DNA of 19,170 bases from Dunaliella salina (lineage: Eukaryota > Chlorophyta > Chlorophyceae > Chlamydomonadales > Dunaliellaceae). The position numbers and the translations under genes were made by a program. Positions 1 to 8,935 of the stretch are shown here, one piece after another. Location of the stretch: contig MU070431.1 of the NCBI GenBank assembly GCA_002284615.2, positions 49,867 to 69,036 on the forward strand, in the 5' to 3' direction. Below the pieces are notes generated by a model. The model saw only the letters and a program-made list of their open reading frames with translations, searched no databases and was not told where the DNA came from. Position 1 is the first letter of the stretch, and every line of letters starts with the position of its first letter.

Positions 1-11
1 TGTGTGTGGTG

Positions 12-74
<63 letters not shown>
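1..74. repeat. (TG)n microsatellite, interrupted
   Basis: Near-perfect TG dinucleotide repeat with two TGG interruptions in its first 36 bases. It reaches the left edge of the window, so its true length is unknown. The following sequence, rich in GCATGC and ACGTACGT, does not resemble the flank of the (CA)n tract at 17615-17722, so the two tracts look independent even though each is near one copy of the duplicated gene. Confidence 0.97.
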
Positions 75-76
<2 letters not shown>

Positions 77-508
77 CGCATCTTGCATTTGCATGCACGT
101 ACGTACGGTTGCATGCATTTTCGTACAAGAAAGGTGCATATCCAAAAGTGACGCTTGGTCCTGTCCTACAAAGGCCACTGTCCGCTGTGTCTGCTTGTAA
201 GCCGAGGGGAGAACTCTGCAGAGCTAATGCATGTGCACGTTGCATCATGAGCAGCCATGGCAGTTGGTGGTATGTTGCAAGATGTAGCACAACCCTTCCT
301 GTCTGACTTTGGCGCAGCTGTTGCGGCTTTCCTGGAGCCTGAGCAGGCTCTGCCATTTGGCGTTTGCATGCAGGGTTTGCTTAGTTGGAACCATAACAGC
401 AGTTTGCCTACAGGTGTCCAAATTTTTGGAGATGTCAAAGCCTATGCGTGGTTGTTTGAGGTTTTGCGAGTGTTGCTGGGCAGCGCGAGCGACCAAGATG
501 CTGGCATG
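75..508 (+). other. Unassigned stretch with an open frame leading into the minisatellite
   Basis: No recognisable gene. A frame beginning with ATG at 257 stays open to a TAG at 548-550, which already lies in the first minisatellite unit. In the same frame the reading continues to 1084. The part before the repeat (257-508) has a protein-like composition, with a stretch such as FLSDFGAAVAAFLEPEQALP, but I recognise no family. It may be a diverged exon or chance. Confidence 0.25.
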
Positions 509-1345
509 TTTCATTACTGCTGTGTGCTTGATGTGCATGGAGTGCTATAGGTCTCAAGAGCCTGCTATTGCGTGTCTCAATGCTGTTGTGTGCCTGATGT
601 GCTTGGAGGGCTGACAGTCTCGAGAGCCTGCTTTTGCGAGTCTCATTGCTGTTGTGCGCCTAATGAGCTTGGAGTACTGCAGGTCTCAAGAGCCTGCTAT
701 CGCGTGTCTCATTGCTGTTGCGTGCATGATGTGCTTGAAGTGCCAACAGTTTCAAGAGCCCGCTTTCGCGTGTCTCATTGCTGTTGTGTGCTTGATGTTC
801 TCCGAGTACTGCAGGTCTCAAGAGCCTGCCGTTGCAAGTCTCATTACTGTTGTGTCCTTGATGCGCTTGGAGTGCTGCAAGTTTCAAAAGCCCGCTACCA
901 CATGTCTCATCGCTGTTGTGTTCTTGATGTGCTTGGAGTGCTGCAGGTCTCAAGAGCCTGCTATCGCGTGTCTTATCGCTGTCGTGTGCTTGATGTGCTT
1001 GGAAAGCTGCAGGTTTCCAGAGTCTTCCATTGCTTGTCTCATTGCTGTGGTGCGCTTGATATGCTTGAAGTGTTGACACTTTGAAGAGCCTGCTACTGCG
1101 TGTCTCATTACTATCGTGCGCTTGATGTGCTTAGAGTGCTGTAGGTTTCCGCTATCGCGAGTCTCATCGCTGTTGTGTGCTTGATATGCTTGGAGCGCTG
1201 ACAGTTTGAAGAGCCTGCTATGGTGTGTCTCATCGCTATCCTATGCTTGACCTGCCTGGAGTGCTGCAGGTTTCAAGAGTACGCTATCATGTGTCTCATT
1301 GCTGTTGTGTGCTTGATGTGCATGGAGTGCTGCAGGTCTTCTGAG
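509..1345 (+). repeat. 66-bp minisatellite, 13 units
   Basis: Thirteen tandem units begin at 509, 575, 641, 707, 773, 839, 905, 971, 1037, 1103, 1162, 1228 and 1294. Each starts with TCTCATTGCTGTTGTG or a variant. Every period is 66 bp except the tenth, which is 59 bp after a 7-bp deletion, and the last, which is partial. Because 66 is 22 codons, several frames remain open over long distances: a Cys-rich frame (SHCCCVLDVLGVLQVSRACY type) and a hydrophobic frame (ACLIAVVCLMCLECC type). Most units contain CTGCAG followed by GTCTCAAGAGCC, which resembles a splice acceptor. Divergence between units is substantial, so the array is not recent. Whether it is translated cannot be told from sequence. 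Confidence 0.95.
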
Positions 1346-1481
1346 CCCACCGCTGCGCATGCCCCCGTGCCCAGTAAACAGCAAGCAAAGCAGATAAAGA
1401 AACGGAAGAAGCTGGAGCAGCTCAAGAAGGGACCTGTCACCGTGTCTGTGCTCTCTGCCGTGAACAAGATGGCCTCAGGTG
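1345..1481 (+). CDS. Candidate lysine-rich exon of an unidentified gene
   Basis: Directly after the last repeat unit the frame gives SEPTAAHAPVPSKQQAKQ, then the basic segment IKKRKKLEQLKK, and then VTVSVLSAVNKMAS. It ends at ATGGCCTCAG followed by GTGGGT, a good 5' splice site. Lysine spacing and codon use look coding, and the basic cluster resembles a nuclear-localisation segment. The upstream boundary could be the CTGCAG at about 1331-1336 in the last minisatellite unit, which would make the repeat array intronic, or the exon could continue into the repeat. I recognise no family and found no matching exon near the intact gene at the right. A stop (TGA) follows a few bases past the donor, so translation beyond requires splicing. 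No next exon was identified. Confidence 0.4.
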
Positions 1482-1572
1482 GGTGATGCTGCTTTTCCAT
1501 GATCAGGCTAGCAGTCAGTCGGTTTGACTGGAGGCCTCCTTTTCCTGCAACCTTGTGACCTTGTGGGTGCAG

Positions 1573-1675
1573 CTCGTTCATCAGCACACCAAGAGTCTGC
1601 TGGGTGCTGCTCTTTCATCAGCACACCAAGAATTTGCTGGGTGCTGCTCTTTCATCAGCACACCAAGAATTTGCT
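1573..1675. repeat. 37-bp tandem repeat, 2.8 copies
   Basis: Units start at 1573, 1610 and 1647. Each reads CTCTTTCATCAGCACACCAA followed by a GAATTTGCTGGGTGCTG-type end. The first unit differs at a few positions and the third is truncated after 29 bases. It lies in non-coding sequence just downstream of the lysine-rich exon. Confidence 0.93.
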
Positions 1676-3429
1676 CTGCCTAGAGCATAGCTAACACGCA
1701 GAAAGTGTCAATCAGCATCTCAAAGCTGCCAAAGGCATCCCATGCGGGGAGCGCTGCACTGCCTATGCAGTATGGCTTTGGGGGGGAAGTTTGCGTTATG
1801 GAGAGGAGCCTTTCAGAATGTCAGCATTCAAGGCACCTTTTTAAAGATGAAAAGATGCCTTGGAAAAGGCCGTAGCTGCTCAAGCTCTTTGACTCCTGCC
1901 TGAAGGTGCTGGCCTGTCTTGCACAGCGCTGTGTGATGCACAGCCTTGCACAGCCTCGCACTTCGCATAAAGTGGTAGCAGCCTTGATGAACATGCTCAT
2001 GCTTGCAGGCTAAGGGCACACAAGTCCTCAGGTGCAGTCCTGCCTGTGCCTGTGGACATCGAAAGCTGTGCATCTGCCTATGTAAGGATGACATCAGCAA
2101 ATCATTGAACGAATCATTTCAAGTCTGCGCGTTTATGGACCCAGATGACCCAGCCCACTTTCCTGTGCAATACCTGTCACGCGCACCGGGAGATGAGCCT
2201 GAGGCTACCCTCCCCTCCTTGGTGGCCTAGGATGCAATGGCCCCTGGAGGTGCAGGAGGCCCAGCCCAGAGATCAAATTCATGATGTTTGGCTTGCTTTT
2301 GCAGCCACACCCCTAGCAGTAGAACTGAGGTTATCGGAGGCGAGTGAAAAGTGTGACCTGTTCTTAAAGTAAATCATGCGTGTTTGTGTCCCTGCGGCCG
2401 TGAAACAAAAAGCACACTGCTCTCTTCCACCAGCACATGGAATATGTGTGGCACTCATGCAAGCATTTGTGTGATGTAACAAGGCGCAGTGCTCCGCTGT
2501 TTGAAGGTGACATGGAATGTGTCTCTAATGAGCTCAAGGCTGATCCATGCACATATACATGTTTTTCGTGTGGTGTTTTTTGCCTTTTTAAAGCTGATTC
2601 TTGCACAAGCCCTGTTTGTGGTGTCTTTGTCGCTGCCCGACGCTGACCAATGCTGCTGGACATGAGTGAGGAGTGCCTGACACGGACATAAAACCTCCTT
2701 GTGGCATGCAATTTTGCATCAGACTCCATGCAGCCTCTGCTCATGGAAAGAAAGAAGCGGATGCTCGGCATTGCCAACTTCTCTATGTCACTTATAATGG
2801 AAATTCCCTTTAAAGGGAACAAATTCGTTTGTTTGGAATATCTCTGCCACTGCTGTATCAATTTGCAGGAACGGCTTCATCGTTTTTGAAGGAGCAGCTG
2901 TACAGTAGCTCGCGCGTCAATCGCTCGTTTGATATGGTCAAGCCAAAGCGTGCCAAGACAAGTGCACAGGGTGGCATCGCTGGACCTGCTGCCAGATTTG
3001 TGTGATGCTCTTAAGTGGTGCAGATGACCTACCTACTAGCACTTGTGGGAACTGTCCAACTTTCCTTAACCCTGTACCAAGCTTCAATAGCTGCGCACAC
3101 TGCACATTGCTCAAGAACAATCCCCTGGCAGGATGCTGTCCTCGGGGGTCATATGTCTTTTTCCTCTCTGCCTAGCCTTCTGATAGTCCCTGCAACCTGA
3201 TGGTCGAGTGGAGCTTGCTTTTGGCCTTTCCCTAATTGATATTGGGAGCGCCACAATATCCTATCTTTACAATTTCCATTTTTCTTTTCCTTTGCCAGCC
3301 AAGCTTGAAGGCCATCAAGCTTCATGCACAAACTTGCTAGTACCAGACAAGCTGCGGAGAAGACTTCAACTCTCATCGATAAGGTCATGCACAAGCTACT
3401 GCCAGGGTTACATGGGGTAGCCTACAGCC
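1676..3429. other. About 1.75 kb without a confident gene
   Basis: Only short open frames occur, none with a recognisable family. Two places look slightly coding. A plus frame around 2118-2230 ends in a stop at TAG after a proline- and acid-rich tail. A stretch around 3321-3410 gives an amphipathic MHKLASTRQAAEKTS-type reading after a pyrimidine-rich TTTGCCAG acceptor-like site at 3293-3300. A 12-bp palindrome, CACAGCGCTGTG, lies at 1922-1933 amid several GCACAGC motifs. The last part may include the 3' tail of the adjacent minus-strand LINE relic. Confidence 0.4.
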
Positions 3430-4490
3430 CGAGACTCTGGCTGATCGGCTGCTGGTGAAACAATCTCAGCCAGCATCAAAAATTGAAACCAACTCTGACA
3501 AAAATTTTGAAAATCTACACGAATCTCGATTTAGAAAAGCATTGATCTCTGGATCAGTCATAACCTAAATGCGAGCCGAGAAAGGAATGAAGTCAGCATT
3601 CGGGGGCCCATGAGCTTTTACTGGCCAGTACAAGCATGTAATGGCCGGAACAAATTTATAAACAGGTCTTTGCACTTTTTGCACAACTCTCACACCCTCC
3701 ATGCACTTGCAATAGAAGAGAGCATGTTTCTCGTCCTGGACTTCAGCACACTCGCACTTGTCACAAATGTTTGAACCACCCAGCCATTTACAGGATTTGA
3801 CCTTCAAGTAGTGGGCACAAAGCCTAAACCTACTCATATTCCTTATGACTCCTTTATCCAGATCTATAAATAAATATAGAATATAATAGTTGGGACACAA
3901 AAGGGTGTGCGCACTGTTTCATGTAAAGGCCTTCCGCACCAATGATGGTACGTCACTGCTTTCCTGTTCACTCCTCGGGGACTTATAGCATTATAGCATC
4001 CGCTTCCCTCCATATCTTTTGCTGCCTGTACCTCAAATCCCCTTGGAAAATACTGCATGGGGATCTTAGAAGCACTCAGCACCTTCTGCTTAAACCTCCT
4101 CATGGCGCACGCCATTAAAGGCTGTAGACACATGTGCAGACCAACAAGACTCTTTCCTAATAGCCAGGCGCAAATCCGCTTTTAGCACTCTTTGTTATGT
4201 CTCACTGTTTGAATCAAGCATATTGTTGAAAAACTTGACAGTGGCCCTAAACCAATCAAATTGTAGTGGCTCTTGGCCGCGCTCTCTCAGTACTGGCCAG
4301 TTCGTAGTTCGTGGCAGAGCTCTTCACGCCTAGAAAACGCCTTCAAGAACATTATTGCCTTTTCTGCAGCTGGCTTTTGAACTCACTGCCTTCTCGTAGG
4401 TATTCAATTCCCCACACTTGGCACGCATACATCCCGGCCGGAATGCCATACACCGCAGAGCCAAATCAGAGCGTAAAGCTGATTCCTTAG
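3430..4490 (-). mobile_element. LINE relic A: reverse transcriptase C-terminal part with CCHC knuckle
   Basis: On the minus strand, from about 4490 downwards, pieces of a LINE polyprotein can be read in several frames. The order is PAGMYACQVWG and EYLREGSEFKSQ (about 4440-4360), LRERGQEPLQFDWFRA and VKFFNNMLDSNSET (about 4290-4200), SCWSAHVSTAF and a PRGVNRKAVTYHHWCG block (about 4150-3930), then RFRLCAHYLKVKSCKWLGGS and the zinc knuckle CDKC..DEKHALFYC (C-x2-C-x9-H-x4-C, about 3780-3715). This matches the end of the reverse transcriptase and the C-terminal zinc-binding region of algal and plant LINEs. At least two frameshifts and in-frame stops separate the pieces, and the 5' part with the catalytic reverse transcriptase motifs is absent, so it is dead and 5'-truncated. 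Its 5' edge abuts relic B head-to-head. The 3' edge is uncertain; reading fades out near 3430. Confidence 0.8.
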
Positions 4491-4493
4491 ACA

Positions 4494-4880
4494 ATGTTAG
4501 CCCTGCATCAATGGTGCATGGTCTCAACAGAGAGATTTTCCAACCCCTTTGAATTTGGCGAGACGTACGACACCTATTTCAGCACAAACTGCCAAGACCG
4601 GGTCTTTGGAGCGCACACAGACGCCCTCTCTGTGTGCTACACTGGCTTCTCCTTCTGCCATCCCCCACATGAGGACGAAATAATGTTTAAAATCCTGCGC
4701 CACGCAGTGCACTCCTCCCTCCAAACCACAGATCCGGTTGCCACCTTCATGCTCCTGCCCCACTGGAGAGGCTTCAGCTGTAACGCTTATATGAGTTGGC
4801 TTAGCCAGTACCCAGATCTTGCAAAAGTGCTTGCCAAATTCCCAGCGAGAAACATCCAATCAGGCACCACAATGCTGGTT
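4494..4880 (+). pseudogene. LINE B fragment 1: domain upstream of RNase H
   Basis: The open frame of 129 codons contains RFSNPFEFGETYDTYFST, DRVFGAHTDALSV and FMLLPHWRGFS, then LAKVLAKFPARN. I know similar blocks between the polymerase and RNase H parts of algal retroelement polyproteins but cannot assign a biochemical function. The reading frame ends soon after KFPARN; the continuation is in the +1 frame from about 4880, with NPNARVMLDSANKDW. There is no sign of an independent start, and the ATG at 4494 is incidental, because the upstream part of the element is gone. Confidence 0.55.
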
Positions 4881-5604
4881 TGATACCATACCCAGTCCCA
4901 CTCCACCTTCATATCCTATGCAACTTACTGTTGTGTGGAATCCTAATGCTAGAGTGATGCTAGATAGCGCAAATAAAGACTGGTTCCAACTCCTCCAGCA
5001 AGATGTACCAGCCTGTTGGCTACCCTTGGATCCTCCAGATCCAGCCACGCCACTGCGTACCCTCCAACACCTAGAATCAAGCACTTGGAAACAAAAATCC
5101 AAATCACTTCCCCCTGACATTCATAACTGTTCACACAAATACCCACAGGTAAGGGCAGCCTTCACCCCTACCAACTACAAAGAGATGTTCACACCTAAAG
5201 TCAAGGACTGGAGGGAAATCACCTACACTGATGGCAGTGTAATTAAACACAAAGATGATGACTCCCCACCACTTTCTGGTTCAAGTGTTTACAAATTGGG
5301 AAGGGACACTACTCAACCCTCCCAACATTTACAACTGCACATAAAACCCAATGGACATGGGCCTACCAACACCATCACTAGGGCAGAACTTGTGGATATC
5401 CTTGTGGCACTCCAACATAAGCAAACTAAAATTGCCACCAATAGTGCATCCTGCCTCTTCCAGATTTCAAACCAAACCCTTAATCCAATGCGCATGAGGT
5501 ATCACCTACACACACAGCTCATTCATGCAATATCAACCATGTTAGAGCACTCCCCCCACCTTATCCATTTTCACAAAGTCAAAGCCCACTCTGGCATTAT
5601 AGGA
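4880..5604 (+). pseudogene. LINE B fragment 2: RNase H domain with an altered active site
   Basis: The frame open to 5616 ends in an RNase H domain. The first catalytic Asp is in ITYTDGSVIK (GAT at 5230-5232). The catalytic Glu is in TITRAELVDILVALQ (GAA at 5386-5388). The third position, normally Asp in a T-D-S-type motif, reads IATNSASCLF with AAT at 5440-5442, a single G-to-A change. The outer motif HFHKVKAHSGIIG is at about 5566-5602. Just after it a frameshift moves the last acidic motif (GADACA, GAT at 5615-5617) into another frame. The upstream 120 residues are a proline-rich linker. Without the third Asp and with the frameshift the domain cannot be active. Confidence 0.8.
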
Positions 5605-5605
5605 A

Positions 5606-6331
5606 GTGGGGGCTGATGCTTGCGCTCGCACCGCAGCCCTCTCAGACACAATAGGCATTGTATGTCCAGATGCCAGGGACCCTTTCCACAATTTTTATCG
5701 GCTTTCATTGAAGACCTCCTCCTCACGAGACGATGGCATACACCGCTCCCACGCTTGCCCCATGCACTACCTCACCAACCTGAACGACAAATTTAAAGCA
5801 TACATGTACAAAAAACACAAACTTGGCTCTGCTAACACCTCTGGCTACCACTACCAGAGATGGCAGAAGCTTAGCGATGCCACACCAACCACCGGAGAAA
5901 ACACAAAATCACGCAACCCAACCTCTCAACTTGCGAACAAAGAGATCAGCAATTCCTTCTGGAAAAATCCAAGGGTTACCCTTAAGCAGCAAATAAATAT
6001 AATGAGGTATCGTACGAATACACTGTACAATCAGAGTCATGCCTTTAAATTCAACTCATCCAGTAATGGAAGACGCCCACTATGTGATGATATGGACCAC
6101 ATTGGCCACATACTTCTCAGTTGTACAAACTCAAAAATGAGCGGGATGCACACCAACAGACACAATGCACCCTTAAGTCTTTGTGTAAAAGCCCTCAGTA
6201 AAGGCCGGTATGGCTCATCCCTTATTGGCATGGATGGCTGCAGTAACGCGTCGTACGAGAGACTCCTGGATCAGGGCTTACAGGTCCCTGAAAACATATC
6301 AAGAGCTATACCAGACTGGGTTTTCCACTAA
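5606..6331 (+). pseudogene. LINE B fragment 3: end of RNase H and CCHC-type zinc knuckle
   Basis: The frame starts inside the last RNase H motif (GADACARTAAL) and continues for about 240 codons to TAA at 6329-6331. The central block QINIMRYRTNTLYNQSHAFK is followed by the zinc knuckle: Cys TGT 6083-6085, seven residues, His CAC 6107-6109, four residues, Cys TGT 6122-6124. This is the C-x2-C-x7-H-x4-C pattern found before the nuclease domain in restriction-like-endonuclease LINEs. The first Cys has become Arg (CGC at 6074-6076). It ends with LQVPENISRAIPDWVF, a block that recurs in relic D. Confidence 0.75.
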
Positions 6332-6443
6332 TGATACTTGCTCCCATGCCCGGCACCAAACCCGCTCTGATGCTATCTTTGTGCGCCCTCCTCCAGGCAG
6401 ACAATTTTTTTCTGCAGAAAAAACGAAGAACTGTGCTGGTTAA
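6320..6443 (+). pseudogene. LINE B fragment 4: N-terminal end of the nuclease domain
   Basis: In a third frame the sequence reads ARHQTRSDAIFVRPPPGRQF before a stop at 6441-6443. The R-(P/S)-D-A-I-(F/L)-V block matches the first half of the PD-(D/E)XK motif expected here, with Pro changed to Ser. The second half (E-x-K) is missing because homology ends near 6440. Confidence 0.5.
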
Positions 6444-6704
6444 AGTGATGTGAAACCCAGCATAGATGAGGGGGGGCTCTTACAGAGGTGGTGATGCAGT
6501 CCCGTGATGAAAAGCAGCAGTAGGTGGTGAGCTTACATAGATCAGAATGGGCGGCACGTCATTTGGCACCTTAAGCCTCTGGGATCAGGGCCAAGATCCT
6601 GTTGGCAGATCTTGTATAATGTGCAGCACCTGATCGATATCGTGCATTGGAAGCATGGGAAAAAGTGAGCACCAAAGCCATGTAAGGCTCTCCTCTTTCC
6701 ACAT
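6444..6704. other. Unassigned junction between LINE relic B and the pseudogene
   Basis: I see no LINE reading and no clear similarity to the corresponding intron of the minus-strand gene. Homology to that intron becomes visible from about 6705 (GTCACCGGCAGGACTG compared with GTCATCGACAGGACTG on the minus strand). The breakpoint that removed the first two exons of the plus-strand copy must lie in or left of this stretch. Confidence 0.45.
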
Positions 6705-6845
6705 TAAAATGTCACCGGCAGGACTGTCATGCCCCTTTCTTCCGGCGACTTCTTCCTTTCATGATCTGATGCCTAAGTTCCATATGCCTGTCCCTCTACA
6801 TCCACATGCTCATTTGGATGAGAATTGTGTTTGCCCTGCAGGCTG

Positions 6846-6939
6846 TGGCAGGGCTCACTGTCAATTTCAGCACTGATTGTTGGGTCCTTCCTGAATGCAA
6901 GCTGGCTGCTGTTCAGCGTAGAATTTTACTTCTTTGCTT
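6846..6939 (+). mobile_element. 94-bp 5'-truncated LINE 3'-end insertion with 9-bp target duplication
   Basis: The insert is flanked by TGCAGGCTG at 6837-6845 and again at 6940-6948. It interrupts what in the minus-strand copy is a single site (TTGCCCTGCAG then GCTGATCGTG). The insert matches the 3' untranslated end of LINE relic D (GGGCTCACTGT, then CTGTTGGGTCTTTCC-type, then the CAGCGTGGACTTT-type end at 12800-12870) and of relic C (CCAGCGTAGACTTTTACTTT, 11830-11850). The duplication carries the splice acceptor, so the acceptor CAG and the first bases of the exon are regenerated at the 3' side. Confidence 0.8.
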
Positions 6940-8280
6940 TGCAGGCTGATCGTATTGCATTTGCAAGGTGTTTTGTCAGCGGCGAGGTGCTTGAAGGTGC
7001 ATCAGGCAGCCTCACTATGTTTGCAGTCCCACCTGAGTACGGAACCCAGGATGTTGAGGAGAACTTCTTGCAGGTAATGCTTTTTGTTTGCGTGTATGGA
7101 TTTCTTTGGCAGATTTGTGCCCATTTCCTCATGTATGGTTTGATCAATGTGTGTGAAAAATGCATTCCGATCCCAACTTGGCTGGGAAAGGTCTACCACA
7201 ATACTCCATACTTTGCTCATTGTCACCCTGTAATTCTTGCCCTTCAAGGAGTTGTTTGAGCGTGTCTTAGAGAGTGATGGTCACCTTGACATCATTGCTG
7301 CTGGAGTGGAGGTACTGCGCGCGCGCATTGCATGCTTGGCTGATGGCATCAAGAGCAAGCAGATCAAGCTGTAGGTGCGTCCTCAATGCCTGCAGCATCA
7401 CTGCTTGGCACATTCACGACCAATAAATCACCTACCAGAGAAGCACGCTTGCTCCCTACAAAGGCTTTTGCCATTCAGCTGCTTTTGATTTGTTGCCAGC
7501 AGCATTTAAAGCCCACTTCGCAAGAGAAATCAATTGAAGGCTTACCTCGCAGATCCGTTTGCCATTTCAAGATTTTTCCAATAATGCACTGTTGGAAACT
7601 TTCATTCTCCTCTTCCCACTCTATTTTCACTCCCAGGTCCACCATGGAGCCATCAATCCTGCCAATCCAGCCATTCTTGCCCACATTGCATCCCTTCAGC
7701 CGACAAGCATGAGCTGGAGCAACGTTTGTGATTACCACCATCCTGCTAAGTTCCACGCCATGGCCCGCACCTGCTCAAATGCTGGCACGCATACAGCCCA
7801 TGCGACAAACTATGTGAAGAGTGTGAAGGGCGCTTTCCACTAGACTACTTGTCCAACACTCCAATGTCAGCATCCGGGGTGTATTTGTTGTGACTTGCGT
7901 GCTTAACAGTTGCCTGTGTGTAAAAGGAAACAACCTGTGATCTGAACTTATCAGCTGTTCAACAATGATTGATCCATAGCCTTGGATGGTTTTTTGCAAT
8001 CATGTATTTTGCTGCGCTTTTTATCTTTATCTTGTTGTCAGATCTTGCTAAGCGATTGCTAGCCAGATGCACATCATCTGGGAATAACGTGTTGGAGACT
8101 GATAGTCTGTTTCTGGACGCTGCCTCCTCTCACATGGCGCGCACTGCAGTTCCTGCAATCTGTGTATGACGGAAGCCTTGAAGATGTTGATGAGGAGTAA
8201 CAGATGTCTGGCTACAAGCAGCTCTTGCTTAGTCCTCCAGTGGACATTGCTTGCAATTTTGGTAATTACAGTGCTACCAT

Positions 8281-8336
8281 GCCTATTCCCTCGAACAGGA
8301 CATATAACGCCTATCCCTTCGAACGGGACATATAAC
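8281..8336. repeat. 28-bp tandem duplication
   Basis: Two adjacent copies, GCCTATTCCCTCGAACAGGA plus CATATAAC and GCCTATCCCTTCGAACGGGA plus CATATAAC, differ at three positions. They lie in the pseudogene intron directly after the 8150-8261 exon. Confidence 0.9.
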
Positions 8337-8906
8337 AGACACCCACTACTATGCTATAGACTGGACTGAAGTAGTTCCAAAAGCAATATGGTTATATGTC
8401 TTATTGCATTACCTGCGTCTGCAGAATCTAAATTGCTCCTTCTAGGTCTCAATGTGAGGCTGCGTAAGACAAGCTGGAGTTGTGTCAGACCAAGGCAGCC
8501 TTTTGGCAGGTCCCAGTGGACTTGCTCCAACTCCTTTTTTGCAGGTGGACCGCATGCTGTTCGCCAAATACCACGAGGTGCGGGTTTAACTTCACATGGA
8601 CTCCCCGACCAAATAAAGAATGGTGATTCATAGGCAGCACAGGAAGGCAGAGTGTGTGGCTAGGTGGTGTGCTGCCGAGGCAGTGCATTGCACAGGTCAG
8701 GTAGTTCTGGTGGCTAGCTCTGCTCCTCTGATTTTGGTGGGTTGGGGACATGTGCTCTTTGTTGAGGAGTGGTGGGTATGTCTGTCTTCGTGGTGCAGGG
8801 TGGTGCAGGGGTCCATCCATCCAGACAAATTCTTGTCTTTCTCAGACTGGTGGGGATCATACAAATTTTTTTTTTTTAAAATCTGAGCTATAACACTAAG
8901 AAGCAT

Positions 8907-8935
8907 AAGAAGCAATCCAAGTTTGATTGCTTCTT
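8907..8935. repeat. 11-bp perfect hairpin
   Basis: AAGAAGCAATC (8907-8917) and GATTGCTTCTT (8925-8935) are perfect reverse complements around a 7-base loop. A T-rich run lies upstream (8867-8877). It is in the pseudogene intron between 8577 and 9052. No function is evident. Confidence 0.7.

Larger units (their letters stand above)
4494..6443 (+). mobile_element. LINE relic B: linker domain, RNase H, CCHC knuckle, start of nuclease domain
   Basis: Four overlapping open frames follow one another with frameshifts near 4860, 5605 and 6330, each shifting the frame in the same direction. Together they give, in order, an upstream domain, a linker, an RNase H domain, a zinc-knuckle region of the type RYRTNTLYNQ...LCDDMDHIGHILLSC, and a segment HQTRSDAIFVRPP that resembles the PD half of a C-terminal PD-(D/E)XK (restriction-like) nuclease. 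The rest of that nuclease is missing here but is found in the separate relics at 10852-11270, 11365-11880 and 11965-12900. RNase H plus restriction-like nuclease in one LINE is known from Dualen-type elements of green algae, and I infer a related type. The reverse transcriptase part is absent, so this is a 5'-truncated, non-functional copy. Confidence 0.8.

Noticed and set aside
660..1079. Minus-strand open frame through the minisatellite
   Set aside because: It is a by-product of the 66-bp period, which keeps any stop-free frame open. It has no independent support.
509..1345. CRISPR-like array
   Set aside because: Units are directly tandem with no unique spacers, and the context is eukaryotic.
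2364..2861. Minus-strand open frame of 165 codons
   Set aside because: It has no recognisable motif, low-complexity composition and no splice or homology support. It is likely chance.
3430..6443. A single LINE with a 5' inversion (twin priming)
   Set aside because: Relics A and B each contain their own CCHC region of different spacing, so they are ends of two different element families.
7249..8200. A non-standard genetic code (TAG and TAA read as amino acids) to explain stops in the plus copy
   Set aside because: The stops sit at unrelated residues (Glu and Tyr in the paralogue), and a 1-bp deletion and an extra base also break the frame. LINE relic D ends naturally at a TAG. Decay of one copy explains all of it.
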